Shown: piece after piece, positions 10,610 through 20,209 of the stretch
How positions within the stretch are numbered: the first letter of the stretch is position 1
How the letters are laid out: every line of letters starts with the position of its first letter
Assembly (NCBI GenBank): GCA_903951445.1
Contig: CAJBBZ010000181.1
Span: 1 to 45,092 of the forward strand
Reading direction: 5' to 3'
Source of the DNA: an uncultured beta proteobacterium
GTDB taxonomy: Bacteria > Pseudomonadota > Gammaproteobacteria > Burkholderiales > Burkholderiaceae_C
Length of the DNA stretch: 45,092 bases
The notes under the pieces: generated by a model
Database searches by the model: none
Seen by the model: only the letters and a program-made list of their open reading frames with translations
Told to the model about the DNA's origin: nothing
Program-made: the position numbers and the translations under genes

Positions 10610-10804
10610 TGATGCATGCCTTATCGTTTATACCGATTTTTTTGTAAGTATTGATAAACCGCTTTTAAAACTGATTCCATCAATTAATCATAATTTTCAC
10701 GAATACTTTTGCATAGTCATGCACAACGTAAAAATTAAAAATCTTGAAAATTAATTTGTTGAGATGACTATTTCCTATATGATTTATTTAATTCGCATTT
10801 AACT
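10610..10804 (+). promoter_or_regulatory. AT-rich promoter-like region ahead of kinase array
   Basis: From about 10610 to 10804 the sequence is strikingly AT-rich compared with the GC-rich flanks and holds no gene. It lies between the tauA terminator and the first MITE copy, about 200 bp upstream of kinase A1, and is the best candidate for its promoter. Such low-GC islands are also typical binding regions for H-NS/MvaT-type silencers. No exact -35/-10 pair is asserted. Confidence 0.4.
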
Positions 10805-10941
10805 ATGGAAGGCCTGCATAAGTCCGTCATCGCGAGGAGCGCAGCGACGCGGCGATCCATAAGTGATTGATTGGCAAGCAAAAATGGATTGCTTCGCTGC
10901 GCTCGCAATGACGGGTTTGGACTTATGCAGAGCTTCCCTAG
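10805..10941. repeat. MITE-like element, copy 1
   Basis: An approximately 135-bp palindromic element with terminal inverted repeats GGAAGG..CTGCATAAGTCC and GGACTTATGCAGAGCTTCC, and subterminal arms GTCATCGCGAGGAGCGCAGC / GCTGCGCTCGCAATGAC. It is almost identical, in reverse orientation, to the copy at 22930-23068, and related to a degenerate copy inside imuA (40917-41034). No ORF is present. The ends carry CTAG or TATG at the border, consistent with insertion at a short TA-containing target. Confidence 0.85.
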
Positions 10942-11009
10942 GTTTTTAAAGCGAACGAATCATGGTCAGCGGATGCATTTGGCACATGTTTAAGGAAGCT
11001 CAATTAGCT

Positions 11010-12806
11010 ATGGCTTTGTCAAACCCAACGCGAGCGCAACGCCAACGGCCAGCCGCCGAGGGCCTGTCCTTGCTTGATCGTGCCAAAGCGCGTCTGACTT
11101 GGCGCGACCTGGGGCGCAAAGAAATCCTGCTTGTCAATTTGATGTTCGGTTTGTTGGCCTTACTGGTTTTTTCCAGGCTGCCGGGGGGGCCGTTTGACAA
11201 GGCTTTGCTGATGCCTATGGTGGCGGTATTCTTGCTATTGTTTGCTGCCACCCTGCTTTTCGACAATCTGAATTGGACGGCCCATATCATGCTGGGGACC
11301 TCCTTTGGGGCTTTGGCCTGGGCGATTTATTGCTCAGGCGCCATCAATTCGCCCTTTATGGTGTGGATGCACATTACGCCCCTCGTTGCGCTATTAACAC
11401 TTGGTATGCGCTGGGCGGTCGTCTGGGTGGCCCTGACCTTGCTGCACAACCTTGCGCAATACATAGCCGTGACCCAAGGCTGGGCCAACGGAGAAATTCC
11501 GAAAGATATGATTCCGATTCCAGTAGCTGTCAGTCTCAATCTGCACATCGTTTTTTACCTGGTTCTGGCGGTCATTTTGTATGACGCTTTTTATGCCATG
11601 AAGAAGCGTCGCCTGCAGAAACGCACCCAGGATTTGGAAGACATACGCCATGCTTTACGCAAAGCGAAAGTCGATAAGGATTTGTTTGTGGCATCCATGG
11701 GCCATGAGCTGCGCACCCCCATGAACGCCATCATGGGTCTGAACAGCATCTTGCTCGACGAGATGAGCGGGCAGGCCGACTTTGCCAGTGCCGCCTTGCA
11801 CATCCGCGAATCGGCCACGCAAATGCTGGGGGTTGTCAACAATATCCTCGATATCGCCCAATTAGAGGCCGACCGGCTGAGCTTTCACCCCGCGCCTTGC
11901 CCCTTGCGCGCCACCCTGGATGCCTGCATTGAACCTTTCTACCGCCGTGCGGTGCTCAAAGGTCTCAGTTTTGAAAGCACAATTGAATCCGGCCCCGACC
12001 TTTGGGTTATGACCGACCACCAGCGCTTGGCGCAAGTGATCGCTAGTCTGCTGGATAACGCGGTGAAATTCACAGACCACGGGGGTATTGAGATTCGGGT
12101 CAGTCGCACGGACATGACCACCCGCGTGGAGGTACATGACACCGGCTGCGGCATCCAAGCACAGGACAAGCAAGCCATCTTCGATCGATTTGCCCACGGT
12201 TTTGAAACCACGCGCAGCGCATTGAGCGGTGCAGGCTTAAGCCTTGCCTTATGCCAACACATCGTAATCAACCAAGGGGGGCGCATGGCGCTAGGGGCCA
12301 AGGACGCACCCGGCACCTTGATATGGTTTGAGTGGCCTATGCACATCTGCACTCCTGTAATAGAAGCTTCCGTCGCCGCTACGCGGGCCACTTCCAAAAC
12401 GCTCAGTCCATCTTGGCGTTTTTTGGCCGTCGATGACCACCCTATGAATTTGACCGTGCTGGAGTTGAGCTTGCAACGTTTATGGCCACATTCCAAGGTG
12501 GATAAAGCCAGCAGCGGCAAGCAAGCGCTTGCGCGTTTAGCAGCAACGCACTACGACGCGGTGCTCATGGATGTGCTGATGCCGGACATGGATGGCATGG
12601 AAACCACACGGTGTATCCGAGCCAGCGCCGACGCACGCATACAGAAGGTGCCGGTGCTGGGATTGACCGCTTACCACCAAGGCGATACCTTGGCCAAATG
12701 CCTGGCTGCGGGTATGCAGGCGGTGCTGACCAAGCCTATCGAGTCTGGACAATTGCGCGCCCAACTGGAGCGGCTGCTTGGGCAGACGGCGCTCGTATGC
12801 GCCTAG
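11010..12806 (+). CDS. Hybrid sensor histidine kinase A1 (array pair 1, A type)
   Basis: A membrane hybrid kinase of about 598 residues. Six hydrophobic segments (about residues 45-200) form the sensor, with a conserved GAINSPFMVWM motif; a short coiled coil then leads to the HisKA domain with phospho-acceptor His232 in GHELRTPMNAI. The ATPase domain has N box LLDNAVKFT, G1 box DTGCGI and a slightly unusual G2 box GAGLSLAL. A C-terminal receiver has VDDHP, Asp521 in LMDVLMPDMDG and Lys in LTKPIE. No output domain is present. The ATG at 11010 is preceded by AAGGAAG; the frame is open back to an ATG at 10962 lacking a ribosome site. Its stop overlaps the B1 start by 10 bp. Confidence 0.88.
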   Translation: MALSNPTRAQRQRPAAEGLSLLDRAKARLTWRDLGRKEILLVNLMFGLLALLVFSRLPGGPFDKALLMPMVAVFLLLFAATLLFDNLNWTAHIMLGTSFGALAWAIYCSGAINSPFMVWMHITPLVALLTLGMRWAVVWVALTLLHNLAQYIAVTQGWANGEIPKDMIPIPVAVSLNLHIVFYLVLAVILYDAFYAMKKRRLQKRTQDLEDIRHALRKAKVDKDLFVASMGHELRTPMNAIMGLNSILLDEMSGQADFASAALHIRESATQMLGVVNNILDIAQLEADRLSFHPAPCPLRATLDACIEPFYRRAVLKGLSFESTIESGPDLWVMTDHQRLAQVIASLLDNAVKFTDHGGIEIRVSRTDMTTRVEVHDTGCGIQAQDKQAIFDRFAHGFETTRSALSGAGLSLALCQHIVINQGGRMALGAKDAPGTLIWFEWPMHICTPVIEASVAATRATSKTLSPSWRFLAVDDHPMNLTVLELSLQRLWPHSKVDKASSGKQALARLAATHYDAVLMDVLMPDMDGMETTRCIRASADARIQKVPVLGLTAYHQGDTLAKCLAAGMQAVLTKPIESGQLRAQLERLLGQTALVCA

Positions 12807-14545
12807 ACACCTTGGCTAGCGAGTGGTTCGTGCAACGCGCTCGTGCCGTGGGCGGCGCAGAGCGGTTTCTGGCTTACGTGTTTTTTGCGGTCATTATTAC
12901 GGCCTCTGCGCTCGCAGCGGCCAATTCAGTCAAGCCTGGAGTAACGTTCAACAATGGTGTCAGTAGCCTTGGTTACTTGTTGGTATCGGTTCAATATCAC
13001 CGTGGCTGGTCTGTGAAGCGAACCTGCCACTGGACATCGCTCATTGCAGCGCTACCCTTGTTTTTTGAAAGTTGGCAAAACGGCGGCATTTACGCCAGCA
13101 CCTTGTCCTGGTTCACCGTCGTCATCATGGCGAACTATTTTTTGGTGGGACGCCATGCCGGGCTGACATGGGCTGCGATTGCAATCGGCATATTCCTGGT
13201 CCAATCCCAGTTGTCGCTGAGCAATGTGGAGTCAATACCCCACGCTGATTCTTCGGTGGCCCTGACCGCATTGATTGACTACAGCGCGTCCATGTTTCTG
13301 GTCATTATGGTGCTGATGTACTACCACCAAGGTAACGTGGTGCTTTACCGCAAGCTCAAAATCCGCCAAAACAAATTGCAGCGACAGCGCGAGGAATTAG
13401 AGCGCACGCTGTCCATCCGGGGACGCTTTATGGCATCGCTCAACCATAGCTTGCGCAACCCCTTAAACGCCATACTAGGTTTGAACAGCTTCCTGCTGTC
13501 CAATGTGCAAGGCAAGCCCCGCTCGGCCATGGTACTGGAGCATACGCGGCAAGCAGCGGACCATTTGATGGGGTTGATTAATGAGACGCTGGACTACACC
13601 AGCGAGCAAAGCGGCCCAGTTCGTGTACATCTGGAGACGGTGGATTTGCACCAGGCGCTACGCAATGCATTTGCCTTGTTCGAGCCGCGCATGGTCAACG
13701 CCGGCTTGGCCTGCGCTTGCGACATTGACGAGAAACTTCCCCAGTGGGTACTAACAGACCGGCACCGCTTGACACAAATTTTGGTCAATCTACTTGGTAA
13801 TGCCGTCAAATTCACGACCCAGGGCAGCATACGCTTGCGGGCAGAGTCAGGGCCTGGTAATCGCCTTGTTTTTTCGGTCATAGACACCGGTATCGGCATT
13901 GCGCTGGAAGACCAGCGTAAATTGTTTGAACGCTTTAGCCAGGCCAATGCCGACATCCACAGCCGCTTTGGCGGCTCGGGCTTGGGCCTAACGATCTCCC
14001 TGGAACTGGCCAAGCTACTGGGCGGCAGCATGGGTTTTGAAAGCACCCCAGGTCTGGGTTCGCGCTTTTGGCTGGATTTGCCATCTCAAGAGACCGAGGC
14101 ACCCCCCACAACAGCCATCCCAGATACAACACCCTTGCACAGCGGCGACAAAGCATGGCGCTTTTTGGTGGTGGATGACCATCCGGTCAACCGCTTTTTG
14201 CTGCGCCGTGTATTGCAGCACCGCTGGCCCCAGGCCCGCCTGGAGGAAGCGCATGACGGCCTGCAAGCCTTGCGCGCCTGCCAGGAGCAAGACTTCGACC
14301 TCATCCTGATGGACCTGGTGATGCCGCAGCTAGACGGCGCCGAGGCCACCCGGGCGCTGCGCGCCTCGGCCAACGCGCAGGCGCACCGGGTTCCCGTCAT
14401 CGGCCTGACCGCCAACGTGCATCCACCGGACCTGGCCAAGTTCAAGGCCGCCGGCTTAGACGCCTTGATGCTCAAGCCCTTTGACTCTGCGGCACTGTAC
14501 GCACAGATCGAAACGCTGCTGGCGGTAAGCCCTGCCTCGCACTGA
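12797..14545 (+). CDS. Hybrid sensor histidine kinase B1 (array pair 1, B type)
   Basis: A 582-residue hybrid kinase. The B-type membrane sensor has about six segments within residues 20-185 and a conserved NGGIYASTLSW motif. A coiled coil leads to HisKA with His217, but the H box reads NHSLRNPLNAI: the acidic residue that normally follows the His is Ser, which may weaken autokinase or phosphatase activity. The ATPase domain is intact (LLGNAVKFT, DTGIGI, GGSGLGLTIS). The receiver has VDDHP, Asp506 in LMDLVMPQLDG and Lys in MLKPFD. The start overlaps A1 by 10 bp, implying coupled translation. It has no output domain. Confidence 0.88.
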   Translation: MRLDTLASEWFVQRARAVGGAERFLAYVFFAVIITASALAAANSVKPGVTFNNGVSSLGYLLVSVQYHRGWSVKRTCHWTSLIAALPLFFESWQNGGIYASTLSWFTVVIMANYFLVGRHAGLTWAAIAIGIFLVQSQLSLSNVESIPHADSSVALTALIDYSASMFLVIMVLMYYHQGNVVLYRKLKIRQNKLQRQREELERTLSIRGRFMASLNHSLRNPLNAILGLNSFLLSNVQGKPRSAMVLEHTRQAADHLMGLINETLDYTSEQSGPVRVHLETVDLHQALRNAFALFEPRMVNAGLACACDIDEKLPQWVLTDRHRLTQILVNLLGNAVKFTTQGSIRLRAESGPGNRLVFSVIDTGIGIALEDQRKLFERFSQANADIHSRFGGSGLGLTISLELAKLLGGSMGFESTPGLGSRFWLDLPSQETEAPPTTAIPDTTPLHSGDKAWRFLVVDDHPVNRFLLRRVLQHRWPQARLEEAHDGLQALRACQEQDFDLILMDLVMPQLDGAEATRALRASANAQAHRVPVIGLTANVHPPDLAKFKAAGLDALMLKPFDSAALYAQIETLLAVSPASH

Positions 14546-14717
14546 AACCCCTCAGGCCTCGTACCGGCATCCAAGTAAATTTGGCCCAATCCGGATCGGA
14601 TCTCGATTTTTTGGCGAAAATCTTTGCGCCTGATTAGCAAAATGTTGGACTAGACCCTGGCCGGTGGCGGCTTCATGGCCCGGCATTGCGTTTTTCCTGC
14701 CACGGGTCACGCCCCTT

Positions 14718-14744
14718 AGCGGTGCACTTGCAAGGCGCACCGCT
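14718..14744. repeat. Inverted repeat in the B1-A2 spacer
   Basis: Perfect 8-bp arms AGCGGTGC and GCACCGCT flank an 11-base loop in the 233-bp spacer between B1 and the proposed A2 start. In RNA it could act as an attenuating hairpin ahead of A2. The spacer holds nothing else recognised. Confidence 0.4.
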
Positions 14745-14778
14745 GTCGGTTTCCTCACCGCGCCTTACAGGTCTTTTT

Positions 14779-16506
14779 TTGAAGCTACTTGATCGTCTCA
14801 ATCTCAAGCTCGATGCCCGGTCCGTCCTGGACCGGCGCGCGCTGCTGCTCACTGCCTTAGGCATCGGCTGCGCCAACACGCTGTTGTTTTACTGGCTGCC
14901 GTGGTCAGGGTTTGATCGCAACTTGAATCTGCTGGGCTTTGTAGTCTTCCTGTTTCTCGCCGGCATGGTGTGGTTCTTCAACACGCTCAATTTTGCCGCG
15001 CACGGCCTTATCGCTCTGGCCTTTGGCATTTTGGTACCGATGGTCAGCCAAACCGGCGGTATCAACTCGCCCAATATGGTCTGGATGCCGGTCTTATCCA
15101 TGGCAGCCTTACTCTTGATCAATGTGCGCTGGTCGCTGATCTGGCTGGGCATCATCCTGGTGCATAACGCGTATCAATTTGTGGCGGTGCAACAAGGTTG
15201 GATCAGTGGCGTGGTCAACCCGCAAACCATGCCTTTGGATTCGGCGCTGCTGGCCAAGCTCAATATTCTGTTTTTTTTGATGCTGGCGCTGGGTATCTAC
15301 GATTTGCAATACCGCAAAAAAATGCACGGGGTGAGTCTGCGCAATGCCGAGCTGGAAGACACCCAAGCCGCCTTACTGGACGCGCAAAACCACAAAGACG
15401 AATTCATCGCCTCAGTGGGACACGAACTGCGCACGCCGATGAACGCCATCCTGGGCCTTAACGGCGTACTGCTAGACGAATTGGCAAGCGACCGCCAACA
15501 GTTCGAAGCGGCGCAGCACATTCGTGATGCGACCAGCCAGTTGCTGCGGGTGGTCAACGATATATTGGACATATCCCAGCTGGAGGCCGGACGGTTGGCC
15601 TTGCACAATGCACCGTTTGCGTTGGCCCATGCACTCATGAGCAGTGTCAGTCCTTACGTGGCTAGGGCCCATGCCAGAGGACTGCCACTGGCCTTGACAC
15701 TGAATGTGCCGCCGACCACTTGGGTGCTAGCCGACCGCCAGCGCCTTACCCAAGTGATTCACCATTTGCTGGATAACGCTGTCAAATTTACCCCAACAGG
15801 AAAAATAGACGTACGCGCCTTCTATGCCGATGGCTGCTTGCGCTTTGAAGTCGAGGACACTGGGCCAGGGATTGCACCTGCGGCTTTTGAATCTTTGTTC
15901 AACCGATTTTCCAATGCCAGCTTGGATACCCGGCGCGCTAGCGGCGGGGCCGGGCTGGGGCTGGCGGTCAGCCACCGCGTAGTCAAGCATGCAGGTGGAC
16001 GCATAGCGGCTCAAACCGACAGAGACACAGGCGCTTTATTCTGGTTGGAGTGGCCTATGCCGCTGCACGCGAGTGTCGCGGCGGTACAGGACCCTCCCCT
16101 GATAAGTAGCGGCCGGGCCCGCCACTTTCTCATTGTGGATGACCACCCGATGAACCAAATGGTGGTGCAATTATTGCTGCGCAAGCTCTGGCCCGGTTGC
16201 CAGGTCGCCGTAGCCGAGACTGGCCAAAATGCATTACAAATGCTGGAGGCATCGCCCTGCGATTTGGTGCTGATGGATTTGTATATGCCGGGCATGGATG
16301 GCATAGAAACCACACAGCGGCTGCGCGAGCATCCAGATGCCAAGCTTCGCGCCACGCCGGTGGTCGGCCTTACTGCCAATAATTTGGCCAGCGATACACA
16401 GCGCTGCTTGGATGCCGGTATGCATTGCGTCGTACTCAAGCCGATTGACCAGTCGCTGTTTTTTGACGCGGTCTCCAAAGCCATTGACGAGGCGGGGCGG
16501 GCATGA
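14779..16506 (+). CDS. Hybrid sensor histidine kinase A2 (array pair 2, A type)
   Basis: A hybrid kinase of about 575 residues with the same layout as A1. Six membrane segments carry the GGINSPNMVWMPVLS motif; HisKA has His215 in GHELRTPMNAI; the ATPase domain has LLDNAVKFT, DTGPGI and GAGLGLAVS; the receiver has VDDHP, Asp500 in LMDLYMPGMDG and Lys in VLKPID. No in-frame ATG precedes the first membrane segment. A TTG at 14779, eight bases after CAGG, is chosen; the frame is open back to a TTG at 14686, but that extension does not look like a signal or domain. The stop and the B2 start overlap as ATGA. All catalytic motifs are intact. Confidence 0.85.
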   Translation: MKLLDRLNLKLDARSVLDRRALLLTALGIGCANTLLFYWLPWSGFDRNLNLLGFVVFLFLAGMVWFFNTLNFAAHGLIALAFGILVPMVSQTGGINSPNMVWMPVLSMAALLLINVRWSLIWLGIILVHNAYQFVAVQQGWISGVVNPQTMPLDSALLAKLNILFFLMLALGIYDLQYRKKMHGVSLRNAELEDTQAALLDAQNHKDEFIASVGHELRTPMNAILGLNGVLLDELASDRQQFEAAQHIRDATSQLLRVVNDILDISQLEAGRLALHNAPFALAHALMSSVSPYVARAHARGLPLALTLNVPPTTWVLADRQRLTQVIHHLLDNAVKFTPTGKIDVRAFYADGCLRFEVEDTGPGIAPAAFESLFNRFSNASLDTRRASGGAGLGLAVSHRVVKHAGGRIAAQTDRDTGALFWLEWPMPLHASVAAVQDPPLISSGRARHFLIVDDHPMNQMVVQLLLRKLWPGCQVAVAETGQNALQMLEASPCDLVLMDLYMPGMDGIETTQRLREHPDAKLRATPVVGLTANNLASDTQRCLDAGMHCVVLKPIDQSLFFDAVSKAIDEAGRA

Positions 16507-18251
16507 ATCAGATTCGCAATTCTTTCAATGTTTGGCTGGCGCGCGTGTTAGGCAATGAAGATGCGCGCCGCCTATTTGGGTATTTGGCCTTGTCGCTGGC
16601 AACCCTCTCTGCACTGCTGGCTGCCACCACTACACCTTTGCTGATGGTGCAATTAACCAGCAGCGTCACCACGGTGCTGTGGCTGTTGTTGCTGATAGCG
16701 TTTTACCGGGGCATTTCCACCGTTGCCACCTGCCACTGGGGTTGCCTCATTTCGCTTATCGAGAACAACGTCACCGCTTGGTATTCCGGCGGTGTCTACA
16801 GCAGCGTACTGGGTTGGATGGGCGTGCTGGTACTGGCCAGTTATTTCGTGGTCGGACGTAAGGCCGCAGTTTTTTGGGTCATTGTCAGCATTAGCGTGCA
16901 CAGCCTACAAGCCTTTGGCGCGCAATGGCTGGGTATCGGGCCGGTAGTGGTCGGCATGACAGGTGATCAAGCGGGTACCTCGCTAGCCGACTATTCACTC
17001 ATATTTTTAATCACCGTGCTGGTGATGTTGTTCTACCAACGCAATGATGCCCAGGCCTTTGAGGAATTGCTGCGCCGCCAAGGCGAGTTGCAATCCAAAC
17101 GCGAAGATTTGGAGCAGGAACTGGGCGCACGCGACCGCTTTATCGCCTCGGTGAGCCATGAGCTACGAACGCCCATGAATGCAATTTTGGGGCTGAACAG
17201 CTACTTGAAGACGGTGGTGACGGACAAACCCGGCGCCATGATGGTGCTAGACCACACCAGCCAGGCGGCAGACCATCTGATGACTATCATCAACGATGTG
17301 TTGGACTACACCCAATTCAAGTCTGGGCAGCTACAGCCGCATGTTGAACGGGTGCAACTGCACGCCGTGCTGCAATCGGCTTTTGGCTTGTTTAAGCCGC
17401 GTATCGCTTCAAGCAATTTGCGCTATGCGCTTGAAATCGCCGGCGATGTACCCCAGTGGATGCACACCGACAAACACCGGTTAACGCAAATTTTGGTCAA
17501 CTTGCTGGGCAATGCCATTAAATTCACCGAGTCCGGTCAGGTGCTGCTGCAAGTAAGTCGCCAGACTCCAGACCTGATTCGCTTTACGGTCCAGGACACT
17601 GGCATTGGTATTTCGGAACAAGACCAGCAACGCCTGTTCAGCCGTTTTTCGCAAGCCAACCCGAGTATTCAAAAGCGCTTTGGCGGCTCGGGCCTGGGGC
17701 TGCTGATCTCACAGCGTCTGGTACAGCTTTTGGGTGGCAGCATGGGTTTTGAAAGCCAGGCGGAGCGCGGCTCCACTTTCTGGTTCACGCTTCCGGTAGG
17801 CACACCAAGCGCGCGCGATGTAGGACAGCCAACCCGGGCAACACGGCCATCCAGCCCCGCAAGCCCCTGGCGCTTTGCGATTGTGGACGACCACCCCATT
17901 AACCGTTTGTTGCTGCGTCAAGTCTTGCTCAGCCATTGGCCTGGTGCCACAGTGCATGAGGCCTCTGACGGACATCAAGCGCTTGCGTTAGTGCAGGAAC
18001 ACCGTCTAGACCTCGTCTTAATGGACATGGTGATGGTGGGCATGGACGGCATAAAAGCGACCCAAGCCATCCGAGCGACCGCAGTTGGTGCTAATCTACC
18101 CATTCTGGGTTTGACCGCCAATATCCATCCGCCAGACTTGGAAAGCTTCAAAGCGGCAGGCCTGGACGACCTCATGCTCAAGCCCTTTGAGCGCATGCAG
18201 TTGCTCGATACGCTCGAAGCGATGTTGGCTCAGCGTCTGCCTCCCGCCTAG
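16503..18251 (+). CDS. Hybrid sensor histidine kinase B2 (array pair 2, B type)
   Basis: A 582-residue hybrid kinase, the same length as B1. The membrane sensor has SGGVYSSVLGWMGVLVLASYF; the coiled coil leads to HisKA with His219 in SHELRTPMNAI. The ATPase domain has LLGNAIKFT, DTGIGI and GGSGLGLLIS, and the receiver has VDDHP, Asp508 in LMDMVMVGMDG and Lys in MLKPFE. It is the only B member that keeps both the canonical H box and the receiver. Its start lies in an ATGA overlap with A2, so the two proteins are probably made in equal amounts. It is followed by two hairpins and an AT-rich region, suggesting a transcript break before pair 3. Confidence 0.88.
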   Translation: MNQIRNSFNVWLARVLGNEDARRLFGYLALSLATLSALLAATTTPLLMVQLTSSVTTVLWLLLLIAFYRGISTVATCHWGCLISLIENNVTAWYSGGVYSSVLGWMGVLVLASYFVVGRKAAVFWVIVSISVHSLQAFGAQWLGIGPVVVGMTGDQAGTSLADYSLIFLITVLVMLFYQRNDAQAFEELLRRQGELQSKREDLEQELGARDRFIASVSHELRTPMNAILGLNSYLKTVVTDKPGAMMVLDHTSQAADHLMTIINDVLDYTQFKSGQLQPHVERVQLHAVLQSAFGLFKPRIASSNLRYALEIAGDVPQWMHTDKHRLTQILVNLLGNAIKFTESGQVLLQVSRQTPDLIRFTVQDTGIGISEQDQQRLFSRFSQANPSIQKRFGGSGLGLLISQRLVQLLGGSMGFESQAERGSTFWFTLPVGTPSARDVGQPTRATRPSSPASPWRFAIVDDHPINRLLLRQVLLSHWPGATVHEASDGHQALALVQEHRLDLVLMDMVMVGMDGIKATQAIRATAVGANLPILGLTANIHPPDLESFKAAGLDDLMLKPFERMQLLDTLEAMLAQRLPPA

Positions 18252-18278
18252 GCCTGTCCATAAAGAGGCTCTGCCAGG

Positions 18279-18326
18279 CGGCGACCGACTCGCCGGTTTC
18301 TCGCGCACAGACTCGTCTGGCGCGAG
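18279..18326 (+). terminator. Two consecutive hairpins after B2, possible transcript end
   Basis: CGGCGA-CCGAC-TCGCCG (18279-18295) is followed by CTCGCGC...GCGCGAG (18300-18326), whose loop contains a further CAGAC/GTCTG pairing, giving a 12-bp stem with a bulge. A T-rich stretch only begins about 28 bases later, so this is not a standard intrinsic terminator. Confidence 0.35.
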
Positions 18327-18344
18327 CGCCTAGCTCTCCACTCG

Positions 18345-18490
18345 CACAAGCGTTTTAATAATAAATTTGATGTATTTTTTTAATTTTTTAATATTTATCT
18401 ATTTTTGATATAACATGTCTGCATCTAACAATTTTTGGGTATCGCCCGGAACTGTTCATGGCCAATTAACACTTGCGACTGCTGTTTTTT
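18345..18490 (+). promoter_or_regulatory. AT-rich promoter-like region ahead of pair 3
   Basis: About 80 bp of nearly pure A/T (18350-18420), then a short leader to the A3 start. It is the only strongly AT-rich stretch within the array and suggests that A3-B3 have their own promoter, possibly silenced by an H-NS-like protein. Confidence 0.4.
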
Positions 18491-20209
18491 ATGTCTGAAA
18501 GCCGCTTGCCACTTACATCGACCGACAACGGCCGCGCTTTTGATAAAAGCACACTGGTCTTAGCGACACTCGGCCTAAGCAGCTTGAATGCACTGCTGTT
18601 TGCGATTGCGATTCCTTATCCGTTACTAAACCAACTCGCGAGAATCGCCTTGGTGATTTACCTGCTACTAGCGGCCATGGTGTGGGGTCTTGGTGCAGTC
18701 AGTTTCGCGGCCCACGCCCTGGTGGTTTGCTCGTTTTGCGTTTTTGCGACGCTGGCCAGTCAAACCGGAGGCATCAATTCACCGGCGGTGGTGTGGATGC
18801 CCATTCTTTCTATCGCTGCGCTGCTCTTGATCAATTTGCGTTGGGCCATGGTATGGATGGGCCTTATTGTGGTGCATAACGTGCTGCAATTTACTGCGGT
18901 ACAAGCGCAGTGGATTGAAGGGCACGTCGATGCCACGGTGATACCCCAATCCATCGCATTTTGGATTCGTGTCAATGTCCTGATTTTTGTGATGGTGGCG
19001 CTGGGCTTGTACGAGGCCATGTTCCGGAGCACCAGCAAAAGCCTGGCTTTACGCAATCTTGAGATGGAAGGCTTGCAGGCCGCAAGGCAAGAGGCCCAAA
19101 ACCACATCGATACCCTGATCCTGTCGCTGGGCCAATACTTACGCGCACCGATTCAAAAAATTGCGCGCTTGCAAAGCCATTTGCAACTGCACCCCTCTAG
19201 CACGCTCACGCCTACCCCACCGCAGATTCGAGACGCAGCCGAGAATGTCGTAGAACTGGTCAACCAGGTACTGGGGATAGCCCAATATGAAACCGATCGC
19301 CTGGTTTTAAAGCAGACCCCTTTTAGTGTGCGGGAAGCTGTTTGCCAGGCGGTGTTGACGCCAGCGGGCGGGTTCGCACCACGCGCGGTGTCGCTGACGC
19401 CGCGAAACCAGGTAGAAGCGTCGCTGTGGGTGCTGGGTGATGGCCTTCGCTTTACCCAAGTGCTGCGCCATGCGCTACACCAAGCACAGCGCCACGCCGC
19501 TGGTGGACAGATGCAAGTACTGGCGCGTATGCAAGGATCCATGTTGCTGATACAAGTATTGCTAGCTTCGCACGATGCAATAAAGCCCACCGGAGATGAC
19601 TCCACCCTGCCACACGATAGTGCTGATCAAGCCAGCAGACCCACATCAAACGCCCAAGACTGGGAGCATGCGCTGTGTGAGCGCCTATTGACCCTGGCCG
19701 GCGCATCGCTGAGCAATATACAGGCGCTTGGCGCGACAAGCTCCATCGAGCTGCGCTGGCCGGCCCCACTATGCGAGGCGCCACAAGCGCAGGGTATTGC
19801 GCCGACTGCGCCCGAACGCAAGCCTTGGCGCTTCCTGCTGGTAGACGACCAGCCCAAGCGCCTGTCGGAACTGCAATCCGTCGTCCGCCGCCATTGGCCC
19901 TGCGCCATATTGGGCCAGTCCGACAGCGGCGAGAGTGCCTTGCTGCAACTGGAATTTACCCCATACGACATGGTGCTGATAGCACTGCACATGCAAGCTA
20001 TGGACGGACTGGAGACGGTGCGCAGTATGCGCCAGCACGCCAAAGCGCAATTGCGCGATGTGCCGGTCATCGGCTTGTGCGACAAAGCGTTTGCGCACCA
20101 GCGCCAGCGCTACCTGGCAGCGGGCATGCAGTGGCTATTGTTCTGGCCCCTGCAAGAGGAACAACTGGCACGGCTGATGCGCTTGCACCTCCCAGAGGAA
20201 GTACTGTGA
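18491..20209 (+). CDS. Degenerate A-type kinase A3 (sensor with dead kinase and dead receiver)
   Basis: A full-length 572-residue A-type homologue. The sensor is well kept (QTGGINSPAVVWMPILS and the following membrane segments), but all catalytic features are lost. The phospho-acceptor position is Gln215 (LSLGQYLRAPIQKI) where A1 and A2 have His; the N box reads ALHQAQRHA; no DxGxG or GxGLGL box remains. The receiver keeps VDDQP but has Ala498 at the phospho-acceptor place (LIALHMQAMDG) and Trp in place of the conserved Lys (LLFWPLQ). There is no frameshift or internal stop, so it seems to be kept as a protein. The ATG at 18491 is used; a TTG at 18473 is possible. The stop overlaps the B3 start (TGATG). 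Confidence 0.82.
   Translation: MSESRLPLTSTDNGRAFDKSTLVLATLGLSSLNALLFAIAIPYPLLNQLARIALVIYLLLAAMVWGLGAVSFAAHALVVCSFCVFATLASQTGGINSPAVVWMPILSIAALLLINLRWAMVWMGLIVVHNVLQFTAVQAQWIEGHVDATVIPQSIAFWIRVNVLIFVMVALGLYEAMFRSTSKSLALRNLEMEGLQAARQEAQNHIDTLILSLGQYLRAPIQKIARLQSHLQLHPSSTLTPTPPQIRDAAENVVELVNQVLGIAQYETDRLVLKQTPFSVREAVCQAVLTPAGGFAPRAVSLTPRNQVEASLWVLGDGLRFTQVLRHALHQAQRHAAGGQMQVLARMQGSMLLIQVLLASHDAIKPTGDDSTLPHDSADQASRPTSNAQDWEHALCERLLTLAGASLSNIQALGATSSIELRWPAPLCEAPQAQGIAPTAPERKPWRFLLVDDQPKRLSELQSVVRRHWPCAILGQSDSGESALLQLEFTPYDMVLIALHMQAMDGLETVRSMRQHAKAQLRDVPVIGLCDKAFAHQRQRYLAAGMQWLLFWPLQEEQLARLMRLHLPEEVL

Noticed and set aside
18491..20209. A3 as a simple pseudogene
   Set aside because: There is no frameshift or premature stop, the sensor is well conserved, and the stop is coupled to the B3 start, so it is listed as a protein with lost catalytic residues.
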